Under the pieces are notes generated by a model. The model was not told where the DNA came from. It made no database searches and was given only the letters and a program-made list of their open reading frames with translations. A program made the translations under genes and the position numbers. Positions 18,735 through 26,704 of a stretch of 64,000 nt of DNA are shown here, in pieces (the stretch's first letter is position 1; each line of letters starts with the position of its first letter). The DNA is from Prevotella sp. BV3P1. Its GTDB lineage: Bacteria > Bacteroidota > Bacteroidia > Bacteroidales > Bacteroidaceae. The DNA is taken from positions 62,001 to 126,000 of the forward strand of contig NZ_AWXC01000004.1 of NCBI RefSeq assembly GCF_000479005.1. Reading direction: 5' to 3'.

Positions 18735-18751
18735 TAGTCGACCCTCAAAAA
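18735..18751 (-). repeat. Right copy of the 17-bp inverted repeat
   Basis: TAGTCGACCCTCAAAAA, the exact inverse of 16648-16664. Together with the following GCCTTTTTGAGG it can also form a local 9-bp hairpin (CCTCAAAAA with TTTTTGAGG, 18743-18772). Confidence 0.75.
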
Positions 18752-18772
18752 TGCAATGTCGCCTTTTTGAGG
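18751..18772 (+). repeat. Right copy of the 22-bp imperfect direct repeat
   Basis: ATGCAATGTCgCCTTTTTGAGG matches 16635-16656 at 19 of 22 positions. It directly abuts the right inverted repeat and lies 5 bp before the 192-bp leader element. Confidence 0.6.
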
Positions 18773-18777
18773 AACGT

Positions 18778-18969
18778 CTTTTTAACACAAATGCTGGGCG
18801 TTTTTTCAACGAACCTGTTCGTGTGTTGAAAATATGCGAATAATGGGGATGTTTTGTTATCTGTTTGATTGTTAGCAACTTATGTAATTTTTAGGCTTAG
18901 AGCGAAATCAAAAAGCAAAGTGTTTGAGGTGAAAACTCCTCTTTTTGTGCAAAAAAGCCCTCCTATATG
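18778..18969 (+). repeat. 192-bp leader element, copy 2
   Basis: Begins CTTTTTAACACAAATGCT, the same 18 bases as copy 1 at 2680 on the minus strand, and ends one base before the first 22-bp unit at 18970. Both copies are exactly 192 bp with no gap in the alignment. Shared blocks include GGCGTTTTTT, GAAAATA-GCGAA, GATTNTTA and TTTTTGNGCAAAA. Confidence 0.75.
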
Positions 18970-19079
18970 ATGTAGATTGGACAGCAATAGCTTGCAGATT
19001 AGACGCTAAAGGCATGTTAATTGCTGCTTTATTCCATGTGAATAAGGTACAAGATGGTGAATTGAAGGTTTTGAACGTC
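18970..19079 (+). repeat. Array D of 22-bp intergenic units (5 units)
   Basis: Units begin at 18970, 18992, 19014, 19036 and 19058. The first two read ATGTAGATTGG-ACAGCAATAGC and TTGCAGATTAG-ACGCTAAAGGC; the later three are more decayed. The phase is set exactly by the leader end. The rest of the 945-bp space up to the TPR gene (19080-19335) shows a direct repeat GCATGCTTG at about 19249 and 19272 and nothing else I recognise. Confidence 0.65.
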
Positions 19080-19335
19080 TAAAAAATCTCCTGATTTTTT
19101 CTATTTTTCAATTTTGTTTTGTCAAAGAAAACGAATCGCTTTAACAAATGAAAGGTTTGTTGACACAGATGGTTTCGTTGATTGTCATCCAGCATTATTT
19201 TCACATCGTGTCGTAAATGACAGTTTTATTCGTGTTCATACAAACGGGCATGCTTGTTTTTTTACATCGAGCATGCTTGCTCAATTGAAAGAGCCGTGTG
19301 TGTTTGTTGACGACCTTACATGAGGAGAAGTGGCT

Positions 19336-21027
19336 TTATTTGTATTTGTCGATAAAGTCTTTAGCCCTGGTATCACCTAATTCCTTCGCTTTATTCAAGG
19401 TTTCCAGTCCTTCTTTCTTTTGCTTATTTTGTACTTGAGCTAATCCTTTGATGAGATAGGCATCGGCATAACTTGGTGCGAGGGAAATGCATAAATCAGC
19501 CGTTTTGATGGCATCTTCGTATAAATTCACTTTCAATTGTAGCGAAGCCATCTCTGCTAAGTACGTAGGTTCTTGCCGATTCAGCACGGCTGCATGAGCA
19601 ATGTCGTTCAAAGCTTGTTGATATCTTCGCAGCTGTGAATTGCACTTATAGCGCGTGTAATAAAATTCATGACTGGCTCTGCCCAGCATCAACGTGTCAT
19701 ATTGATTATAATCTGCCAATGCTTTTTTGTAATCGCCAATCTGGTCGTAAGCAACACCGCGTGCCAACACATAGGGAGCAGCCACTGGTGTCAAAGGCTG
19801 TGGACAGGCTGCAACGGCACTATCCAGTAAGGTTAGAATCTCTTTCTCATCAGCTTTGAGTTGAGTCTTTGCCTGTGCGGCTTCGTAAAAGAGTTCGCCA
19901 GAACGTAACGATGTTTTCGTCAGCGCCATGAACATGTCATAGGCCTTTTGATAATCTCCTTTGATAAAAATAATCTGTGCTTGCTGATGTTGATATACAG
20001 GAAGTGGATTGATGTTGTTTGCTTGTGTGGCTTCATCAAGTGCTTTATCTAATGACCATTGCGTAAAGGTGGAGTCGAGCTGATAAAGTTGCTGCTGATA
20101 GATGAGCTTGGCATACTCGGAGTGGGCAACATCCTTGTTTTTAGCATGCTTAATTGCCGTTTCCATCTCGTCGGCAGCCTGTGAAAGCTGTCTTTTGCTG
20201 GCAAAAATGTTTGCTTGCGCTACATATCCATCAACAGATTGTGGGAACAGACGTTTAAAGTCTTGCACATATTTGAGATAGTTTTTATGCGTCTGTTCTC
20301 TTGACATCATCAGCATGACCAGCGCGTCTGACTCCTTGCTTGGCATTTGTGTGCGAATAGAAGTTTGTCGCAATACAGGGTCAGCAATGCTCAGTCCGGT
20401 GTTTACTTTCATGTCGTTCATGAACTTTGCATCCACAGCATGTGTCTCGTCGGCACTGTTGGCATGTTGCAATATGCCAATGACCTCACCCTTGGCATTC
20501 ACGAAAGGGCAGCCCTCCTTGTTCGCCGGAGCTTCGGAAGAAAAGATATAATAGGCGTATTTATCCATAAAGGTTTCTATCTTTTGGATTGGCACTTGCT
20601 TGATATCAAGTGATTTGATGGAATAGCCTACGACAGACACTTTCTCGTTCGCCTTCGAGGTAGACGAAGCAATTTTTGCCGGAGTGGTGTTTCCTACTAC
20701 TTTAAACTTACATACGTCATATAGTTCGTTCGCTCCAATCATAACGTCAACTGTCATGGCATTGCCTTGGGCATCAATCACTACAGCACTGTCGGCTCCC
20801 ACAAAAGGTTTCCATGTGCTGATTGCCTCTCCATTTTCTCCAACAAATACACCGCGTGTTGAACTAAGCAAGGTTCCATCGGCCTTGAACGTCGTTAATG
20901 AGAAAACCGATTTCGCTGCCTTTTTTACATTTGCAGACTGTGCGTTTACTTGTGAATGTCCCCCTAGCAGCAAGGCAATGAGGGTGGTGAGAGTTAGAAT
21001 TGTCCTTGATTGTATTGGATGTATCAT
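19336..21027 (-). CDS. Periplasmic TPR protein with an inactive trypsin-like domain
   Basis: 563 residues. A signal peptide (LTLTTLIALLLGGHSQVNAQ) sends it to the periplasm. Residues about 33-215 have the fold pattern of an S1C/DegP-like protease (GVFVGENGEAIS, YDVCKFKV, FVNAKGEVIGILQHANS). The catalytic His position carries Lys73 (STWKP) and the Ser position of GNSGGP is Glu171 in NKEGCP; only the Asp (about 104) remains, so it cannot cleave by the usual mechanism. From about 230 on there are repeated TPR helices (AQANIFASKRQLSQAADEM, YVLARGVAYDQIGDYKKAL). It follows recN after 8 bp on the same strand, as the last gene of the dnaN-recN run. Likely a scaffold; partner unknown. Confidence 0.85.
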   Translation of the reverse strand: MIHPIQSRTILTLTTLIALLLGGHSQVNAQSANVKKAAKSVFSLTTFKADGTLLSSTRGVFVGENGEAISTWKPFVGADSAVVIDAQGNAMTVDVMIGANELYDVCKFKVVGNTTPAKIASSTSKANEKVSVVGYSIKSLDIKQVPIQKIETFMDKYAYYIFSSEAPANKEGCPFVNAKGEVIGILQHANSADETHAVDAKFMNDMKVNTGLSIADPVLRQTSIRTQMPSKESDALVMLMMSREQTHKNYLKYVQDFKRLFPQSVDGYVAQANIFASKRQLSQAADEMETAIKHAKNKDVAHSEYAKLIYQQQLYQLDSTFTQWSLDKALDEATQANNINPLPVYQHQQAQIIFIKGDYQKAYDMFMALTKTSLRSGELFYEAAQAKTQLKADEKEILTLLDSAVAACPQPLTPVAAPYVLARGVAYDQIGDYKKALADYNQYDTLMLGRASHEFYYTRYKCNSQLRRYQQALNDIAHAAVLNRQEPTYLAEMASLQLKVNLYEDAIKTADLCISLAPSYADAYLIKGLAQVQNKQKKEGLETLNKAKELGDTRAKDFIDKYK

Positions 21028-21035
21028 TGTGTTAT

Positions 21036-22697
21036 TTATTTCATATTTAAAAGTTCGCGTGCGTTGGCAAGAGCCGCTTCTGTGACATTACTTCCACTCA
21101 GCATCTGCGCCACTTCCTGTACACGTTGATCTTGGTTTAGTTCGTACATATTGCTTACAGTACTGTCTTTTAACTCAGACTTGCTTACCTTATAGTGAGT
21201 TTCTCCAAGGGCAGCAATTTGCGGAAGATGAGTTATACTGATGACTTGCCGATCGTCCCTGCCCATCTCGTCCATGATGTGTGCCATTTTCTCGGCAACA
21301 CTACCACTCACGCCCGTATCTATTTCGTCAAAAATGATGGTAGGAAGTTTGACGGCCCCACTAATCATAGCCTTCAACGACAACATGACGCGCGCTATCT
21401 CACCACCGGAAGCGACTTGTGATACGGGTAATAAGGGTGAATTGGTGTTGGCGCTAAACAAGAAAGAAACGCCATCTTGCCCTTTGTTTCCCAATGGTTT
21501 CTGGGTAATTTCAACTTTGAATCGGATGTTAGGAATACCAAGAGGTACCAACCGACTCGACATTTCCTTTTCAATAGCTTTGGCGGCTTTTTGTCTTATT
21601 GTTGTCAGTTGATTGGCTTTCTTCGTACATTCTATGAGCAGTTGGTCAACCTGTGCTTGTTGTTTTTGTAGTTCTTCGTCACTATGGTCGATATGCTCCA
21701 GTTGTTTTTTAATTAACTTTTGTTGAGTGAGTAATTCGGTAACGGATTCCACATGGAATTTGTGCTCCAATGCATTGATTAAATCAATTCGCTCTTGAAG
21801 TTTTGCCAGCTGTTGGGGGTCGAATTCTATGTTTTCCGTTTTGTTCTGAATCTCGTTCTCTATATCTTTTAGTTCGATATAACAGCTTTCTATTCTTTGT
21901 GCAACCTCTTCAATGGGGGAGTAAACTTCCTTGATGCCATCCAATTGTTGAGTAATTGTTCTCAAAGCCTCGATGACGCCAACCGATTCTGCAGACAACA
22001 ACTGTTCTGACTGATACAGGGCTGTCTTGATTTCTTCTGCATGTTCGAGCGTGGCAAGTTCCTGTTCGATGGCTTCCTGTTCACCCTCAACAAGTTGTGC
22101 TTGTGCGAGTTCACCATACTGAAAGCGTAAGAACTCCTCATTTTCTTGGCTTTTTGCAATGCCAGCTTTCAATTCTTCCAACTGTTCAGCAGCCTTCTTG
22201 TATTCTTGATAACATGACTGATATTGGGCCAAACTCTTGCTGTCCTGCGTAATGATATCGACAACTTGTAGTTGAAAGTCTTCCAGGTTGAGCAAAAGGT
22301 TTTGATGCTGTGAATGGATATCAATCAATTGTTCCCCCAATTCTTTCATGGTGGCAAGAGGTACAGGGGTGTCGTTGATAAAGGCCCTGCTTTTTCCTGA
22401 GCTGTAGATTTCCCTTCTCACGATACAGTCTGTTACATCATCATCGATGTCATTCTCTTCGAAAAAGTGGAGAAGATTGTATTTGCTGACATCAAAATGA
22501 GCTTCAATCAAGCATTTATCCTTTCCAGTTCTGATGAGTTTTGTGTCGGCTCGACTGCCCTTCAAGAGGCCAATGGCCCCAAGTATGATGCTTTTGCCTG
22601 CTCCTGTTTCGCCCGTAATGACGGAAAATCCAGGATGAAAGTTGATGTCAAGTTCATCAATCAGTGTAAAGTTTTGAATATGTAATTGCTTCAGCAT
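21036..22697 (-). CDS. recN: DNA repair protein RecN
   Basis: SMC-like ATPase that acts on double-strand breaks and promotes recombination repair. Walker A ITGETGAGKS near residue 30, a long coiled-coil middle (about 150-370), and the C-terminal ATPase half with the signature QVASGGEIARVMLSLK and Walker B TIIFDEIDTGVSG. 553 residues from MLKQLHIQNF, the usual family start; the frame extends eight codons upstream, but that would overlap the DUF4835 stop at 22700. It is translated right behind DUF4835 in the same operon. Confidence 0.95.
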   Translation of the reverse strand: MLKQLHIQNFTLIDELDINFHPGFSVITGETGAGKSIILGAIGLLKGSRADTKLIRTGKDKCLIEAHFDVSKYNLLHFFEENDIDDDVTDCIVRREIYSSGKSRAFINDTPVPLATMKELGEQLIDIHSQHQNLLLNLEDFQLQVVDIITQDSKSLAQYQSCYQEYKKAAEQLEELKAGIAKSQENEEFLRFQYGELAQAQLVEGEQEAIEQELATLEHAEEIKTALYQSEQLLSAESVGVIEALRTITQQLDGIKEVYSPIEEVAQRIESCYIELKDIENEIQNKTENIEFDPQQLAKLQERIDLINALEHKFHVESVTELLTQQKLIKKQLEHIDHSDEELQKQQAQVDQLLIECTKKANQLTTIRQKAAKAIEKEMSSRLVPLGIPNIRFKVEITQKPLGNKGQDGVSFLFSANTNSPLLPVSQVASGGEIARVMLSLKAMISGAVKLPTIIFDEIDTGVSGSVAEKMAHIMDEMGRDDRQVISITHLPQIAALGETHYKVSKSELKDSTVSNMYELNQDQRVQEVAQMLSGSNVTEAALANARELLNMK

Positions 22698-22699
22698 CT

Positions 22700-23617
22700 T
22701 TATTCTTTGATTTTTTCCCATGCATTGTTTTGGGAAGCGTTGATGGAAAACAGTATTTCGTAGACCCGCTCTTTCTCTTTCTGGGTTCCTTTTCCGCTGT
22801 AGATGTTGGCCAGTTCATCACGCTTATAATCGGTCCATATCTGTGGCAACAAGCTTAGTGGTCTGTTTTCGTGACTTTTTTTCAATCCCTCTTCCAATGC
22901 TGTCGTGATGTTTGTTCTGCCTCGCTCAACGTTCGTGGCCATTTGGTCTAATCCGTTTCTGTAATAATCGTATTGCAGTTGACGGAAGGGTGACATGGCA
23001 CTATCCATATAGTCGTTGATGATGGCAAAGCGGTTTCGGCTGTCATCAAATGATTTCCAGCCCGTAAAATTAAGATTCTGCGCATTATTGGTCAGGTTGA
23101 GGCATCTTTGCAGTATGTCTTCACCGCCCATGGGGGAGAAAGAGTCCAGATTCAATCCAATGATGAGATAAGCATAATAGGCAATCAAGGCAGTGAGCTG
23201 GTTATTGATAGTCTCTTCATTGAATTCGAGTTGGTCGAATTGAGCAAACTCAAAATTAAAGTCGTTGTCTGTATTATTATATAATGTAGTGGTGTAAGCA
23301 GAGTTGAACACGGGCCTGTTGGCTTGAATCAATGCCCGACAGGTAAACATGTTCGTGGCTTGATCGTATTTGGTCACCGTAATGTTGAAATTACATGGAA
23401 TGCGCTCTATGCGTTGGAACTTCAGGTTGGTCCACTGCCTGTCATTGATGAATCTAGTGAGTGTCTGCTCCAGATTCTCAAAAATGCTGGCATCCGTACC
23501 TTGTATTTGGTTGTGGTTGATATGGATACGCGCATTCAATTCCTGGCTGTATACCGGCGAATAGACGCCAGCAGCCAAGAAAAGACTGAATATGAGGAGG
23601 GATACAAACTTCTTCAT
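22700..23617 (-). CDS. DUF4835 family secreted protein
   Basis: A Bacteroidetes-specific envelope protein of unknown biochemical role, 305 residues, with signal peptide (KKFVSLLIFSLFLAAGVYSPVYS) and the typical start of the mature part QELNARIHINHNQIQGTD. The body is DUF4835: FNITVTKYDQATNMFTCRALIQ, then the conserved AYYAYLIIGLNLDSFSPMGG. It sits between an exonuclease gene and recN, its usual neighbourhood. In other Bacteroidales I recall coaBC lying directly upstream of it; here only 29 bp separate it from the exonuclease gene. Confidence 0.9.
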   Translation of the reverse strand: MKKFVSLLIFSLFLAAGVYSPVYSQELNARIHINHNQIQGTDASIFENLEQTLTRFINDRQWTNLKFQRIERIPCNFNITVTKYDQATNMFTCRALIQANRPVFNSAYTTTLYNNTDNDFNFEFAQFDQLEFNEETINNQLTALIAYYAYLIIGLNLDSFSPMGGEDILQRCLNLTNNAQNLNFTGWKSFDDSRNRFAIINDYMDSAMSPFRQLQYDYYRNGLDQMATNVERGRTNITTALEEGLKKSHENRPLSLLPQIWTDYKRDELANIYSGKGTQKEKERVYEILFSINASQNNAWEKIKE

Positions 23618-23646
23618 CTGTCAAAAAATCAGTGCGCCAATCGTTC

Positions 23647-24501
23647 TTATTTCTTGTTAAACTCTCGTAAGCGTATACGGGTGAGCACCTGTTTCGTGTT
23701 GTTGGTAAAGTCATTGGATAGCATCCAACTGTAATAACCTGGATCTTTTAGAAGAACTTCTGTCACGGCACAACCTTTATATTTACCGAAGTTGAACACT
23801 TCTTGTCTCATGGGTGAACCGTCTTCTGTGGTCAACACCTTGCCGTCTGTACCTTTCATGTCTTGCCAAACGATACGGCCAGCAAAATCGACATTATCAT
23901 TCATCTTGGAGAATTCGGCCAAGTATTTCATGTCGTTGGGCAATGCCCTGTCAGCTTCTTCTTCTGTTTCGGGATTATATTTGTCCAGTTGTCCCATCAG
24001 TACCCGATAAGTCACCTCAGCATCTTGGTCAGCTCGATGCGCTTCAAAGTCGTCTTCCATTTTCCGGCCACAATAGAATTTGTAAGCTGCTGCCAGGTTG
24101 CGTCGTTCCATCTTGTGAAAGATAGTTTGAGCATCAACCAAATTGCTTTTACTGAAGTCGAAGTCAATGGCTGCTCGCAGGAATTCTTCTGCCAGTATTG
24201 GTATGTCAAAGTGATTCGAATTGTAGCCTGCAAAATCACAACCTTTAAATTCTTCGGATAGTTTTTGCGCTAAATCTTGGAATTTGGGTGCATCCGCTAC
24301 ATCTTCGTTGGTAATGCCCGTCAAGGCAGAAACCTCGAGAGGTATTTTCTTTTCAGGGTTGACGAGAATGTTCTCGCGCTCTTCTTTTCCGTCAGGAAAT
24401 ACTTTGATGTAAGATATTTGGATGATACGGTCTTTTACTAAATCAAGCCCTGTCGTCTCAAGGTCAAAAATGATGATAGGCTTTTTTAAATTCAGTTTCA
24501 T
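23647..24501 (-). CDS. 3'-5' exonuclease of the DnaQ (DEDDh) type
   Basis: Removes nucleotides from DNA 3' ends; a likely proofreading or repair nuclease. 284 residues. The catalytic motifs are visible: DLETTGLD (Exo I, about 14-21), GYNSNHFDIPIL (Exo II), and AHRADQDAEVTYRVL (Exo III with His and Asp). The C-terminal about 90 residues (VFNFGKYKGCAVTEVLLKDPGYYSWML) form an extra conserved domain often seen in this Bacteroidales subgroup. It lies downstream of dnaN in the same direction, separated by a large hairpin. Confidence 0.9.
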   Translation of the reverse strand: MKLNLKKPIIIFDLETTGLDLVKDRIIQISYIKVFPDGKEERENILVNPEKKIPLEVSALTGITNEDVADAPKFQDLAQKLSEEFKGCDFAGYNSNHFDIPILAEEFLRAAIDFDFSKSNLVDAQTIFHKMERRNLAAAYKFYCGRKMEDDFEAHRADQDAEVTYRVLMGQLDKYNPETEEEADRALPNDMKYLAEFSKMNDNVDFAGRIVWQDMKGTDGKVLTTEDGSPMRQEVFNFGKYKGCAVTEVLLKDPGYYSWMLSNDFTNNTKQVLTRIRLREFNKK

Positions 24502-24533
24502 TTTTAAGTGACTTGTCTATGAATAAAATGGAA

Positions 24534-24581
24534 ATATCTACCCGATATCGGAATATATGTTTTTCCACACCGGGTAGATAT
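24534..24581. other. 11-bp inverted repeat between dnaN and the exonuclease gene
   Basis: ATATCTACCCG at 24534-24544 pairs perfectly with CGGGTAGATAT at 24571-24581 over a 26-nt loop that itself holds a short palindrome (CGATATCG region). On the minus strand ATTTCCATTTTATT follows. It probably weakens or ends the dnaN transcript. Confidence 0.6.
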
Positions 24582-24608
24582 GCCTTTCCTCATGCGAGTT
24601 GCTGTATG

Positions 24609-25733
24609 TTAGTCATTGAGCAGCATAGGCATGATCAGCATCAGAATGTCTTCGCCTTCTGGTTGTGTCGTCGGAACAATGACACCAGCCCGACTTGGAT
24701 CAGCCAGTTGTATGGTTATGTCTTCACTTTCAAGGTTGGTGAGAATCTCTGTCAGCGAACTTCCCTTGAAGCCAATGTTCATGGTTTGGCCAGAGTAATC
24801 GCAAACGATGCTTTCCTTGGCACTTGTCGCAAAGTCTATGTCTTCTGAAGAGAGCTCCAGTTTACCTGTTTCCAGATGAAGCCGTACCAGTTGGCTGCTT
24901 TCACTGGCAAAGGGTAGGATGCGTTTCAAGGCACCCAAGAGGCCCTTGCGATCGACAGTCAGTTGATTGGGATTGTCCTGCGGGATGACAGAGTTGTAGT
25001 TAGGGTATCTGCCCTCTATCAATCTGCACGATAATGATCCTCCTGCATAATGTATTTCGGCATTCTTCGTATCAAATTTGATGACAGCATCTCCCTCATC
25101 CTTTGTCAAAACGTTTCTGAGCAACATAGCTGGTTTCTTGGGTAAAATGAAAGAAGCCGGTGTTTCACTTTTTAGTGCGAAGTTTTTGTTTCTAACAAGT
25201 TTGTGGCCATCGCTTGCCACGATAGCCAAACTGTCGCTCGTCAGATCGAAATATATACCGTTCATGACAGGCCTCAGCTCATCTTGTGCTGTGGCGAAGA
25301 GTGAGCGGTTGATGTTGTCATTGAGAATCCCAGCATTCATTGTAATGACAGTTGCGCCATCTGGTATTGCTTGTGATTCAGGATACTCTGCCGCATTTTG
25401 GGCTGTGAAGTTGTATACACCATTCTGATACTGTATCTGAATGGTGAAATTGTTCATATCCACTTCAAAAGTCAGCGGTTGCTCTGGCAACTCCTTAACG
25501 GCGTCAAGAATGGTGCGGCTGGGCACAGCAAACTTGCTTTCACCATCACATTCATCAAGTTGCAATGATGTTCGCATGACATTTTCACTGTCACTGGCGG
25601 TAATGTTCAGCTGTTTATCTTGAATATCGAAGAGAAAACTGTCAAGAATTGGTAATGAATTCTTGCTGTTGATAACCTTTGAAAGTGTTTGTAAGCGACT
25701 GTTCAAAGCACTGCTTGATAATGTAAATCTCAT
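24609..25733 (-). CDS. dnaN: DNA polymerase III beta subunit (sliding clamp)
   Basis: Ring-shaped processivity clamp that holds the polymerase on DNA. 374 residues with the three-fold repeated clamp domain: N-terminal MRFTLSSSALNSRLQTLSKV, middle TAQDELRPVMNGIYFDL (the usual RPVMxGI), SCRLIEGRYPNYNSVIP, and the C-terminal ILMLIMPMLLND, the hydrophobic end of the family. It starts from a well-formed promoter at 25774-25805 and faces the divergent DUF3127 gene. Confidence 0.97.
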   Translation of the reverse strand: MRFTLSSSALNSRLQTLSKVINSKNSLPILDSFLFDIQDKQLNITASDSENVMRTSLQLDECDGESKFAVPSRTILDAVKELPEQPLTFEVDMNNFTIQIQYQNGVYNFTAQNAAEYPESQAIPDGATVITMNAGILNDNINRSLFATAQDELRPVMNGIYFDLTSDSLAIVASDGHKLVRNKNFALKSETPASFILPKKPAMLLRNVLTKDEGDAVIKFDTKNAEIHYAGGSLSCRLIEGRYPNYNSVIPQDNPNQLTVDRKGLLGALKRILPFASESSQLVRLHLETGKLELSSEDIDFATSAKESIVCDYSGQTMNIGFKGSSLTEILTNLESEDITIQLADPSRAGVIVPTTQPEGEDILMLIMPMLLND

Positions 25734-25773
25734 TGGTATATTGTTTTAAATGTTTGTCTGTATTTAATAGTTA

Positions 25774-25805
25774 CAAAAATACAAAAAAGCATTGTGTTGG
25801 ACAAA
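25774..25805 (-). promoter_or_regulatory. Promoter of dnaN
   Basis: On the minus strand TTTG (25805-25802), a 20-bp spacer and TATTTTTG (25781-25774) match the consensus. The leader to the ATG at 25733 is about 35 nt. Confidence 0.65.
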
Positions 25806-25902
25806 AAAAGGTACTAAAAGTTTCTTTTTTTAGAAGTATTTTACTAATTTCGCAAAACAGAAGACACACATGTCAGATAATTTATTCAAAAAAACACTAT
25901 AA

Positions 25903-26325
25903 ATGGAATTACAAGGAAAAGTTATTGCTGAAATGCCTGAAAGAAGTGGAGTGTCAGCAAGAGGAGAATGGAAAGTGAAGGAATATGTCATCGAAACGCA
26001 CGACCAGTATCCTCGCAAGATGGTCTTCTCTGTTTTTGGTGAAGATCGCTTGCAAAGATTTAATGTTCAGGTAGGACAAGAGGTGTTGGTGTCGTTTGAT
26101 ATCGATGCTCATGAATATAATGGCCGCTGGTTCAACAGTATCCGTGCTTTCGATGTACGTCAGGTTGATCCTGCTACGTACGGTGTGCAGGGAGCGCCGG
26201 TGCCACCAGTCAGTGGCAATGACACGGCTGCACAGCAGGCTGCCCCACAGCAAGGTGGAGCACAAGCTCCATTTCCGCCACAGTCTGAAACGGTAGAAGA
26301 CAATGCCGACGACTTACCATTCTAA
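25903..26325 (+). CDS. DUF3127 protein with SSB-like acidic tail
   Basis: 140 residues. The first about 85 form the DUF3127 domain (MELQGKVIAEMPERSGVSAR, YVIETHDQYPRKMVFSVFGEDRL, VLVSFDIDAHEYNGRWFNSIRAFDV), which looks like an OB fold. A Gln/Ala/Pro-rich linker (VPPVSGNDTAAQQAAPQQGG) then leads to a C-terminal acidic tip ending DDLPF. That layout (OB-like domain, flexible linker, acidic tip with terminal PF) is the layout of single-stranded DNA-binding protein, whose tip recruits repair proteins. It diverges from dnaN. DNA binding is my inference, not established. Confidence 0.85.
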   Translation: MELQGKVIAEMPERSGVSARGEWKVKEYVIETHDQYPRKMVFSVFGEDRLQRFNVQVGQEVLVSFDIDAHEYNGRWFNSIRAFDVRQVDPATYGVQGAPVPPVSGNDTAAQQAAPQQGGAQAPFPPQSETVEDNADDLPF

Positions 26326-26352
26326 CGTACAACAGCCAATTGTAAATTACAT

Positions 26353-26394
26353 AAAAAAGAGGATATGTCTATAGATGGACATATCCTCTTTTTT
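26353..26394. terminator. Strong bidirectional terminator
   Basis: A perfect 17-bp stem (26353-26369 with 26378-26394) including A and T runs on both sides around the loop TATAGATG. It ends the DUF3127 gene and can also serve the convergent DUF4270 unit. Confidence 0.92.
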
Positions 26395-26545
26395 GAGAAA
26401 CCGCGGTTTTTATATTGTTTGTTGGACTGAAGGTCCATCTGTAAGTGTTTGTGTCAAGAATTACACGTACAAGGAAAGGGCGTTCATCGCGAGATACAAT
26501 CAGTTGGAACCTGGCTGCAACTTTCTTACTTAATTCACTGAAACT

Positions 26546-26701
26546 TCACATCAGACTTTTCATCGTGGATGAGTGCATCTTTGTGAACTTGCTTTTGGCT
26601 TGCTTTTGGCGAGGTTTTAAATGGAGCTTTTTCTTTTTTATCCACTCTTTCTTCCGCTCCTCATAATCTCTTCTTTTCCGTTCCAGATAATTGTCTGCCA
26701 T
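26546..26701 (-). CDS. Short highly basic protein, 51 residues
   Basis: Starts 3 bp after the stop of the DUF4270 gene and is read in the same direction: MADNYLERKRRDYEERKKE, then WIKKKKLHLKPRQKQAKSK. I know similar tiny Lys/Arg/Glu-rich proteins starting MADNYLE or MAENYLE from Bacteroidales annotations, where they are hypothetical. Likely one charged helix. The close coupling supports a real, cotranslated gene. The stretch 26395-26545 downstream shows no gene. Confidence 0.6.
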   Translation of the reverse strand: MADNYLERKRRDYEERKKEWIKKKKLHLKPRQKQAKSKFTKMHSSTMKSLM

Positions 26702-26704
26702 GAT

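Noticed and set aside
18901..19080. A protein-like open frame (KLLFLCKKALLYDVDW onward) through the end of leader copy 2 and array D
   Set aside because: The aligned copy at 2401-2600 has stops in the corresponding frame, and no start or promoter context supports it.
19249..19281. GCATGCTTG direct repeat
   Set aside because: Two short copies in AT-rich intergenic DNA; too little to support an element, although CATGCTTGG also occurs in the hairpin at 33847.
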